64,000 bases of DNA from Pararge aegeria. Its lineage: Eukaryota; Arthropoda; Insecta; Lepidoptera; Nymphalidae. The stretch is from contig NC_053182.1 of assembly GCF_905163445.1 (NCBI RefSeq), positions 5,766,001-5,830,000 of the forward strand. The letters run 5' to 3'. A program made the translations under genes and the position numbers. A model generated the notes under the pieces. It was not told where the DNA came from and did not search any database. It saw only the letters and a program-made list of their open reading frames with translations. This document shows, piece by piece, positions 46,001 through 58,000 of this stretch. Numbering within the stretch: position 1 is the stretch's first letter; every line of letters starts with the position of its first letter.

Positions 46001-49000
46001 AGAATTACAAGAACGTGCGTGATGTGCCTAAGTATTGGGCGTTTTTGTGAAGTTTTGTTCCCGGTTCTGTTTTCAAATTGGATTCTAATGAACGTTATGA
46101 GGTAATAAATTATTTTATTCTGACACGAATTTTACGCTGAAATATTTCCTTTTGAAATTAATTTCTTTCAAGCTTTTATAATTACTCTGAAAATGAACGT
46201 ACGTTTCCCATTTTTAAATGGAAAACTTTTTACAAGCTTTTATTTAACTTATTTCGTTCGTATGTCTCCGGTTAAAAATTCGTGATCCATTTTTCAAACA
46301 CTTGCGGCCATTCTTCAACTGTTTAACGGAATGTTACATAACTATGTAGAACTGTGATATCATTATCTAGTCTAGAGTTTTCATAGGATCATCGCTACAA
46401 TTCACATGTTTTCATCAGGGTCTGATAATTAATAGAATTGTTTTGAAACTTTATATTTATTAATAAAGTTTAAAATAACATTGTCTATACTAAAATAAAC
46501 CAGACAGATTCTTGGTTTATTGTTTGAATGCGCTAAACTCTGGAACGAAATCGTTTTTTTATTTTATAGCTCAATCCTTGAGAAAGGTAGAAGGTAACCA
46601 CAACAAGAGCAAAAAAGATAAAAAGGGAAAGACCCCGAAAAGTAAACTGCTTAGAGGGCGATACAACACGGTAGGCCGGGGGCCGAATGGTGGTTAGATT
46701 GAGACCAGGTTGGTGGCACATCCCATTTTTTTAAATGTACGTTTGTCTAAAATTTTTAATCACCAAAAATTCTGGTCACCTTAACAAGAAAGAAAATCGT
46801 GTGCCAAAACTCAAAAGCGCTATCCATTAAATCTTATTAATTGATGCGCTCGCAATCGATGAGTCGTTTTCCAGTATTAAACTCTGTATCGTCAAAGTAT
46901 AATGGGCCCAATGTTACTCGTTTCAGAGTGGTAAATCCTGTACTCCTGGTTTTTGTTTCAAAACGTTTTGTCAACACCCCTAGCTAAAGAATTGTAGTCA
47001 AATTTGACTTTTAACGCAATGCAAATAAGATCCATTTACTCCGATGTTCAAGAACTCGAAAATGACTCCTCGATTGCGAGCGAACAAATCTTGTACTAGG
47101 GCTAAGTACTGGATTTTATAAAGGCCGTGAGGTTCTTATGAGTCGTCAGGCGTCACGCGTCAGGCCGCAATTCTCGATGATTGATGAAGTTACTCGTAGC
47201 TGTGAGTTTACTTGTTGATCTAAGTGTTGTGAAGTTAATCCGTATTAGCTAGGTTAGGTTCATGATTGATATTAGTCGTGTTATCGCTAGTATTATTGTA
47301 TTTCACACTAAAATACCTGTTTATGTAAGTCACTATGTGTACCTACTGAAATTTAGTCTCACGCTTTTATTCAACTGACCACGTTCGAGGTATAGTTCCA
47401 AAGTGAAAACTACCACGAAGACAACTGCAACGCTGGAGATACGTTTTTTAGTAGTAGTAGTAGAGCTTTTTATGACAGAGCTCGTCCGGGGAAGTACACC
47501 ATGTTTAAATATTCTGCTTCCGCAGCGTTGTTGCAATGCTGTGCTCCAGTCGGCAGGGGTATTACGTATCTCGCGACAGTCTAGCGACAGGCGTAAATCT
47601 TGCAATCACTGCTGTCAAACGTCACTTTTGTTTATCTATTGTATGGAAAAGTGACCTTTGACAGCAGTGATTGTAAGATTTACGCTTGTCGCAAGCCTGG
47701 CGCGAGATATGTAATCACCCTGCGGAATGGCGTGGGTGCCGATGTAATTACAGGTGCCCTGTGCCCAACCTACGTGTTCCTTACATGCACTGCGAAGTGT
47801 TGCTCTGTTTATAAACGTTGGATTTCTCAGGTGGGCCATTTGCTTGGTCCGACAATTATTACTTTAAAAAGAACATAGTCTAATTTGTATGGGGCTGCCA
47901 AATCATTGAGTCTGGTGTTTCATATGAAACTCAGACGTAGTAGTAAGTTTGTCTGCGGGCCTTGGCCGTCATCCTACCGTCAAAGACGTGCTGACAAGCG
48001 GTGTAGCGTTTCGGTAAGATGCGTAGAAACCGATTAGACGTATGTATATTCATGCCCCAAATAGTTTAGCCTGCTAACATCTTAGTGTACATCATCTCTT
48101 ATCACCGCGTGAGATAGCAGTCAAGGGCTTTTTAGGTATCTTACTTTTAAAATGATTGGTAAAAGACTTTTCATTGTATTTACTTTTCTGTATTTCAATG
48201 TAATCGTCGTAAAAATTTCTTCAGAATCGCTTGAAGGACATCCATTTTGCAATTATTTTCAATGAGCTGAAGATGTTTTAAAGCTTCTATTGGAATGTGC
48301 CAAATTAATTTCCGGGAAACGTAGTAGTGTTTAAATCTTATTGCCATACCTTTTTAGGCCACGGATTCCTGTTCATTGTTATTGCAAGGCTTATTATTAT
48401 TTAGAACTAGCTCTTGCCAGCGTTCAGCGTCCGCTTTTATTACGGTATTTTAAAAATTCCGTGATAATCCTTTGCTTTCCTGGGATAAAAAGTAGCCTAT
48501 GTTAATCTTCGTCTTTTTAACTAACTCTAAGCTAAAAATCAGGTTCATTGGTTGCGTAGTTAGGGCGTGAAGGAAGAAAAAACAAACAAACACTCTTTTG
48601 GATTTTTACATTTTTGTTTGGTGGACGGAACGAGATTTGTATAGAAATATCCCGTTCCGTCCGCCAAAAATTAAGTTGATTGCTTGCTTGATTAGGGTGT
48701 GAAAGGAGGACATACAAACAAACAAAGAAATAGACACACTTTCGCATATATAATACTAGTAAGAATATAAAATTAAAATAAGAATAGTAGGCTATTTCAT
48801 AATATATTATTATGTTACTATATGAGATAGTAACATAATAATACACTTATATGATGACGATGGATGGTTAAAATTGTTGTGAATTTCATTTTAAAAATAT
48901 ATATTAAATAGTTATTCAATAATACCAAATATGTACTCAATAAATATAAAATTTCTTTATCTTTATTATTAGTTATATTTATATTATTTCTTCTTTATTT

Positions 49001-52000
49001 AAGGGATAAAGAAATTTTATATTGACATGTGTCTAAGATGATAACGAAATAATGTTTTGCTTTTGTTATAATTTTTGCTTTAAAGTACAATGTAGACTGT
49101 CATTGCTTTAACTTCTATTAAATAACCTAATTGTCTGATCCGATTGTTATTGCATGGAATGTTCTTCAAGTCAAACAAATTACTGCACGACTTTCATGAA
49201 TTTCAAATTAAGGCTAAAAACATTTTTGTAAATAGCCTTTAAAATCCGGAACTTATTGCGCCGTTTTAGACGACGTCGGTCGGTGCCAGATAGCAATTTT
49301 CTCACCCCGATATTGTTTGCTATTTTCTTTGAAAATAAATTTATGAGAGCTTCAACTGCTTCCTAAAGGCTCTTTTTGAAGCAATTGGGGTTTCCTACAG
49401 TTATATTGGAAATGAATTTAGTTTTTTATGGAAGAAAATCGTTTACTCTAAATTTATAATAGGACTTGGATTCTTTGTGTAATTTGACTTATGGATCGCA
49501 TCAAATTAAATAATGAATCAGCGTCCTATTTTGATTATATTATACGTTAATAATTTTACTACACATCATTTATTTTGTTTTTTATATATTTAAAAAGATT
49601 CAACAGTGTATATTTTATACTTATATAATATCAAAAATATATTAAAGGAGCAATTCATGAATATGCAAATACATTTTGTTTGTACAAGTTAAAAAAAGCA
49701 CGATCATACGAAAACAAGATTGTTATTGATTCATTATTATACGTATGTTTCATGATTTGCATTAAAAATAAACATTCAATGACTATTAGGTACACAAAAT
49801 TTCACAAAACGCAAATATTATATTCTGTTCTGCGCCTGTCGTTTCTCAAAGCTCTTTTCATGAAATGTAACAGATTTTATACACGTTTTAACACTTCTTA
49901 TACATAAAAAATCAACCGGTTAATGCCACCTGGCTACAGGCAGGGCTATATATATAGAAATTGTATTCGTTTAATTATGTTACAAGCTATTTGATAGGTA
50001 TTTCGAAAAATATATTTTCAATTTCAAAATGCACTGTTTTAGACACAGGTGCCAACAGCAATTTCCATTCTTCAATATTGTTTCCTTTGGTAAATGGATT
50101 TAAAAGTGCTTGAACTCGTTTTCCGGAGCACGTTTGCTTCTCAAGTGCTATTCACTTGTATGGAAGGTTTTGTTAGTTTGCAAGAAAAATACTTTTTTGT
50201 TTGTTTGTTTCTAGTTTAAGAGCGAGTGGTGTGGTGTTTAGGTCCGAATTAGGTGGTAGTTTATTAAGATTAGAAATTTATTTAAAAGTGATAGCGAAGG
50301 ATATTTCAGCGGGAATAATAATAATAATTAGTGGTCGCCTAGGGGCGAAATTCAACCATAATTAATTTAAATTATAAGTTTGTTATGAAAATTAAGCTTA
50401 ATTTGCTATACTCCTCGAAGAGCAGGAGAATCTGTATGGTGTAATTTATAATTTCTTCAATCCTCATACTCCACACCAAACAGATCTTCGGCAATGTACC
50501 TTATACGCACGTTTCGCTCCGTACGGCAGGATCCTCAAGAGATGTTGACTTTACAATGAATAATTGTTAAGTCAACTGTCTTTAATTTTTATAATACATT
50601 ATACATCATAGATTTCCGCAAAGTAACGCCTGCTTCCATCGAATTATAAGTTTGAACATTATTGATTCTGTTGTCAAAGACTATATACTTCTTGAATCCT
50701 AAATTTCCCCCACATAATTTGTCTTATGTCCATACTAAACTAGAGTACATAGCATGCGCGTGTGTCAAGTACATGGGAGAGTGTGTAATGTTGTTTTTAA
50801 TCATTAAGAATAATTAAAAAAATATAGCATTCCTTCTCTATATAAACTGTGGTAACTGTGTGTCTGGAAACTTTCATACTCTTACGTCCGCTGAATTTTC
50901 GTAAGAAAATAAAGTACAAAGATTTTGCTTCACATATTTAAATAAAACAAAATTTAAAACTTATTTATTTCAAGCAGGCCTAGTTTATAAGCACTTTTGA
51001 AAGTCAGCCTGTTTTAGTGACTCTACCACCGGTTCGGAAGGCAGATTCTACCGCATAGAGCCGGCAAGAAACTCAGCAGATTGCTTTTTTCCAACATCAT
51101 TTCATAGTTTAAAAATCTTTAGAATTGTTATATCTTGCGACAAATAAGAGAATTACTAATGTTTTATCTTAAATATATTGCGAAGCGAATTGTTACGCGT
51201 GATCTAAATTTATATATTGATCGCCCAGCTCTTTTCTGTAGTATAAATATATAATCACCGTACGTCAATCAATCTTCGTTCAATTTTTCACTGGCTTTGT
51301 TCTTTCATGGCACGACCTATTGGTCAGTTCCTGTTTGGCAGGATTGGTCATCGAATAGGTAGCCTGTTATTAGTTACAAGGACATTGATATTTCGCTTTC
51401 ATATATTATACTAGCGGGCCCGGCAGACGTCGTCCTGCCCGGTAAAATGTTCCTCCTACCGGGTCCAATTGTGTTTCCAAACTAACCAGTATCTCATTGA
51501 AATATACACACAAATTTTTATCAATATCTGTCCAGCTGTTTCGGAGGAGCTAGTTGTCAAACACACGTACAGAAAAATAATAATTATTAGTATTTTTTTC
51601 ACCGTTTAAACCGAGACTTCTACGAATATTAAGGGACCTAAATTAGCCAAATCGATTCAGCCGTTCTCGAGTTTCGTGATACTAACGAACTGCAATTCAT
51701 TTTTGTACATACATATAGATAGATAGAATTTGCTTTTACAAACGTAAATATTAAAGCAATCGGTTTAAATATAAAAATTTGAATACAGTGCGGACGAAGA
51801 CATAGTTAAATTGTTAGATGTAGAACGTTGAAAATATCTCTGCAAAAAACGATAATAATTGTTTATTGTTCAATAAAACAGAGGTACAAGATACATTACC
51901 TCTGCACAATAGGTATAACTTATATTATTCTTATAATTTACTTGGGTATACAGAAATCAACTGTCACTAAGATAGGTATAAACCTGTGTTTTAGGCGACA

Positions 52001-55000
52001 GTGCATTCCTTATAAAATGGCTCGTTTATACAAAAATAAAGATGCAATACTGTTTTTAGGTTGTCGATATTATTTTTCAATTGAAGATTTCTTTAGAAAA
52101 GAGAAATTAAATTGTCTGCTGCTGGTTGTTTGAAAATATTTTAGTATCATATGTTTACGATTTTCATTTAAATGCGTTTACATTTTTTTTTAAACTATGC
52201 GTCAGTTCACAATTGTATCCGGTATTCTGAATCAAATCTTTTTCCGGTGTTATATAAGTTTATTTTTAGTATGTTTTATAGGTTTTCGGGACTTACTAAC
52301 CTAACAATAACATGCCGCCAATCATTTAAGCGTTCCAGTATGCTAAGTTTCTACTAGGAATGTATGATTTAATAGGATATCGTTGTTCGTAGGCGATATA
52401 TCGAGGCGAGCGGGAGAGGGAACGGCCGTATTCTTCGGGGGGAGCGCCGCCACCGCCGGTGGAGCCGGCCACGCGTACCGTCACCATGAGCAGGGACCCC
52501 GCTGATTCGCATGGCTTCGGCATCTGCGTCAAAGGCGGGAAGGAAGCAGGTGAGTGTCACGTAACCACGGTGTAGCCACAATTAAAAAACTACCAGTAAC
52601 CACACGATTTTTTAGTTTCAAAATTTATGGGAAGTACTCCGCTAAAAGCAGGAGTGTGTGGTGTTGTAGGGTCTGATAACAATATATAAACAAAATACTT
52701 ATACTATAATAATAATTAACCTAAATATTTTACATACATATATAACTTAACACCTTATTCTAATTTACTAATAACAATTTGAACATACAAACATTCACAC
52801 AAACATACATATCAACATTCACGAACTTACATTTACGATCGTACCTACCGGTGTAGTTCAACCTTAGTCCAAACTGATCTTGCAGTTGAAACACACAAAG
52901 TCTCGACTGGTTTTATGAAATCGTCGTTCACTTGTAGTCGGTACACTAACCGCCTACCGGCAGTTCGCTATTGGATTCGTGCACCAGTCGTGTTGCTCAA
53001 TGTAAAACGAATGTTATTGTATTTCTTATCGGCTCTAAACAATGTTATAAATATTGTAGTAAAGTGTACCGAATTACAAGTGTGTTTAACATTTAAAGCA
53101 AACCTAAACATCATCGGAAGATCATAACTCACCAACGCATTGCCCCCTAAACTGTAATTTATTATTTCTTCAATCTTTATACTCGATACCAAACCGATCA
53201 ACGGCAATTTACCCTCCACGCACGTTACGCTCTGAAACCGGAGCGTCCTCAGAAGATGTTGACTTTCAACGATTCGAAGAAAGATTGAAGAAATTATAAA
53301 TAACACCATACAGATTCTCCTGCTTTTCACGGAGTACCTATAGCAAATCAAGCTTAATTTTCGTAATATATCATGGAATTCCGCAAAGTAACGCCTGCTT
53401 CTATCCAATAGGATGAGGCATGCTGACAAATTTATTTTGATTTACCGTAACCACACGGTACGGTACTTATTGAAATTTATGGCTCAATATTATATAAATC
53501 TACTTAATATTAGTCAACTTTGAAACATGCCCATCATCAAAAACGAATTCAAACGAAACGATTTGTTTTTTTATGGCACATGAAAATAACAATGTTAAGT
53601 CCATAATACATTCGTCAAATTTGGCGCATGTAAACAGATCAACGGCGGGGGAATGATAGCCTGGAAAAAATTATAGTTACGGGCAACACCGAAGGCAAAA
53701 GACCTAGAGGCCGGTCCCCAACAAGATGGGTAGACCAGTTGAAAAAATCAAATTCGGACCGCTTCTATCAAATCGCCAAAATGGCCTCCAACAGAAGCCG
53801 ATGGAGATAGTTTACCAACGCGATGTTGAGATCTCATCAGGACCACGATCTTCAGTGATGTATTTATCAAAGTTTCAAATTATTAGGATTTTGATGCGTA
53901 CACTACATGTACATAACTGTACTGACTCCAGTGAACATACCAATCAAGAGTGAATAGGCATCTTATAGGCTCTTTCGTTTGTAGGCTGCATCGTTGCTTA
54001 GGTGAGTCATCAGGTGTGACTGCAGTTAAGCGTCAGAATATACATTTAAAACTATGTGTTTTCTGCATTTTTGTCGAAATAAAATTTGTTATATGTACAA
54101 TTTCCTTTATAAACTTACCTTATAACATACCTTTTTCTATAACATTTTTTTACTCCCGTTTCATTCCTTTAGTTTAGGGAGTTAGAAAATTTGTTTCTTA
54201 GTGGATACAAAAACCTTAAAAGGAACCTACCGTCTATATTTTAATGACTCTAACTTTAAAACCTGGACCTATCATACAGTGTTCCGCTCCCATTTCACCC
54301 GTGGCAGGAAAGACTTCCGAAATAAAAGCGAAAATCCTGTCAAAACCTGTCCAGCCATTTTGGATACTAGCCGGAGGTAACAGAGAGATCGATCTTCCAA
54401 ATCCTTTAAATGTTTTTTCTGTAGCATTTGTTTCTATGAGACATTACAAACAGATTACAGACAAAACACTTAAATTTTAATTATTTGTATTGAAAATAAA
54501 AAGGTCGTTTATGTCGTCCAAGTTTTTAGTGAATGCATATAAAACAATTTGCAAATACTTTATATGTATTGCTATTTTAGGCTCCATTGCTGTGCTTTTT
54601 AAAGTCTTATATGAATAAGAATTAGGAGTGGAAGGTTGGTTTTAGTATAGAACATCTGTAATACGTTTTTGCTATTCGGATACTACTTAGAGCTACGTAG
54701 GAATTGTATTATTACGTTAAGCCAGTATTATCTTCGGCTCTTATCCTTGAGGTTGTGAATGGTCGGCAAAAAATATCTTGTTTATTTATGCGTTGGTAAA
54801 AAGAGTTCAAGGAACGTGTTATGTAACTTAAGAGATTATTGGTAGAAATTAACATATACGTTATAAACATTTAATATTTAGTTATTACATATCTCAGATG
54901 AATTTTGATTAATACTAAACGTAGCTTAAGTGACGTAGGTATGTATTTCATAAATTAACAGAATGAGTTTTTAGGACGGCGTTGTTGATTAGTATCAAGA

Positions 55001-58000
55001 TAAAGAAATTAAAATCTTTTGTTCCTATCAACTTGTCGGTTTCCAATCTTACAATATTGAAGGGTGTTTGGACATTGTATCGATTTGGGTGACAAGGGTG
55101 TAATGAATTGCAGTACATTACAACTCCGCTTAGCATTTTGAAGGTAATGATGTACTTTATTTACCTTTCCATATTTAGGCTATGTAATAATGCATCGGCA
55201 AGTGAGTAGTGCGAAAATTCTTAAATGCATATTAATCAAATATAGCTAATATACAATGCCCGTCTCAAAAGCCTTTGATAAAGGTAATCATAATAAAATC
55301 AACCCATTAGCGGCCCACTACAGGACACGGGTCTCGTTCCGTATTGAGAAGGTACCTAACCTTTATTAGCAGGTATACTCTGTATTAATAGTTTATAATA
55401 TGATTGACATTCGCGTTGTTATAGTACTAGGCTACTTAGCTTATTGATTGCCCCCACACGAGCTGTATAAATAGGAATCGACTGATCACTGAATTTCACT
55501 GATGAAGGCTCACCGTGGATTAGCAATCTTTTGGACTAAATCATTGCAAGCGGTGGTAGCTCAGTGATGTGTGACCGATAGTAGACCTGAGAGTTCTCCA
55601 AAATGTTCTCAGAGGCTTGTCCACTAATCAGCACTGGGCCAGCGTGGTGGACTACAGCTTTAACCCTTCTCACTGTGGGTGGAGTCCCGTGTACTGTAGT
55701 GCCAGTAATGGTTTGATATGATGATTTTATTATTGCCTAGCAAATGTATCCCGTAGTAATGACTCAAGGATCTGAAACGTGGAAACTTCCTATGGGCCTC
55801 ACAAGAAGGCTTGTGAGGCCCATAGGAAGTTCAGTGTTATTCACCGGATAGAGCGATGTTAGGAGTATCTCTACGTGATTAGACCAGAAATGGGGAGATC
55901 TGTAGAAGAACTAGAGTTACCGACTAGTTATTAGTTTAGTAAGATTTTTGATCGAATTTAATAAAACTTTTTGTACTAGCCCAATTTTCAAGAAAGTATA
56001 TAGGCTATTTAACTTAAAAGTACGATAGAAGTCGAGCAACAAAAAAACAAGTCAGAAATAACGCCTAGCGAAAACAAATAGCATGGGCAGGCGGGCCTGA
56101 AATAGTGGATGAAAGTTTGTAAGGGAAACTTATCAGAAGATGTACGTGGACGAAGTTGTTTGAAACCGCCCGTTCGTAATACAAGGGTGAAAATTACCGA
56201 CTAAGTATATTCCATAAATAATAGGAAATTCAATGCGTACACAAAAGTTTACACTTTTTATTACGCAAACGCAAGATAAAGTCTATAATCCTGTATCAAC
56301 ACACACAAAATTTCCTAAATAACCTTATTTCACAAAAGACAAGATAAAGGTTAATTTAAGAGTGATTAAACCGTGCACAAAAGGAAGTCTGTCTGAAACT
56401 TCTAAACGAGCAGGAATTACAATTGTTAAAAGTTTCAATACGTTTTCTATCACGTACGAGCTATTTATTTTAAGTTTTAACATTGAATCGTGATAAGTGT
56501 AAAAGATAAGAATTTAGTGTTCTCTTTAAAATTGTTATACGAATGTATCGTAGGTTTAGAGTTGACGCTATTTGTTCATTTTATGTAACTTTTTAAAATT
56601 TTAGTATTTTCTTATTATACGACAAATAATACTATGAATACTATGTTTGATTATGCAGTCTAAGATTGTAGCGGGCTTACCTGTATCGTAAAAAGTTATT
56701 GTATAGCCCCGTACCCAAAGCTAGATCAGAGAAAGACGACGAATTAACTTCACTTCACTACAAGAATATGAGGATGTAAATCATCTTCTTATTCTTATAG
56801 TGAAGTGAAGTCACGTAATATTTAACACTAGAACGCTTAAATTTAATATATAGAATGAAAATTAGTTGTGGTGCTGTAGTAAATATCGCTATTATTATTA
56901 GAATATGGTATTCTACTTGATACTTAACAAATAGAAGAATTGAAATAGGTGCAAGGAAATATGGACAAAAAAGCCAGCTGCATTTTTATCAATGCAAAGA
57001 GTTCGGTCTTCGGAAACCACATTCTAGTTGCAACTGCGGATTATGAGATAAGGATTGCGTTCAAGAACCGACTAGTACTCTGAATATCGCATTTTACAAG
57101 ACATTTACAATATACCTGAGCATTTTAACGTCTCGTAGCAGGTTTCTGCCCAGTCGTGGCACATTTAGGCTCAGAATGGAGAATTATTTTACTCTAATAA
57201 TGAAAACTATTATTTTTTTATTTTCATTAAAGTGTTTTGACCAATTCAAGGCGTTTAAAACGGAGAACAGGCAGTAGTACCTACTCTGTTGTACTACTAA
57301 AATCTATTGCGATCAAAAGCTCGTCTGACCAGCATGGCAGATATGGGCAAACCCTCCTTTTGGGAGAGGCCTTTGGGCCATCTGTCGACTGTTATAGGTT
57401 ATTGATGTGATGATGTTCCTACATCTATTTTGAGGGTATAGAAATATATAAATAATTGCATTTTTTGTTTTTTTCTTTATTTAAATAGGCACATATATGG
57501 CACTTTTGATGCGTACATTACATGTAAAATATAACATAGGGTTGATAACTAAATTCGTCAACTTAAAACTAAAGCTACGAGGGTTCCAAACGCGTCCTGG
57601 TCTGAAAAGAACAACAAACTTAGCCGGTTGTTTTTTTTATCACCATCTCACATTGTCACTTTACACCCAAGCATTTTTATCGTTGACGTAGGCCTTATTA
57701 CTATAATAGGACTTCTCCAAGATATCAAGTGGTAGTTTATTGAAAAATTGTTTACAATTTCGTTTAAATGAATTACTTATTTTATGTAGTCTAGTATATT
57801 GCACTGCTAGTTTATTTTTGCTTCTAATGTTCAAATTATTGCAGTCACATTTTCTCTTAAATTTAAATATATTTTTGTGAACGCTATAGCCGTAGTCGTT
57901 ATAGACTAGGATGTAGTTTTATAAATATTAGTTAAATATTAACAGATCTCGTCCGTCTCGATGGACACAGGGTGGCACGTTACAGGACGTATTCCTTGCA

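Larger units (their letters stand above)
40621..52392 (+). other. dysc: Intron between coding exons 3 and 4
   Basis: GT-AG, 11.8 kb, phase 0. It contains two related terminal-inverted-repeat elements, a LINE piece with reverse-transcriptase C-terminus, a SINE-B and several other repeats. Another phase-0 exon cannot be excluded, but none was seen. Confidence 0.65.
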
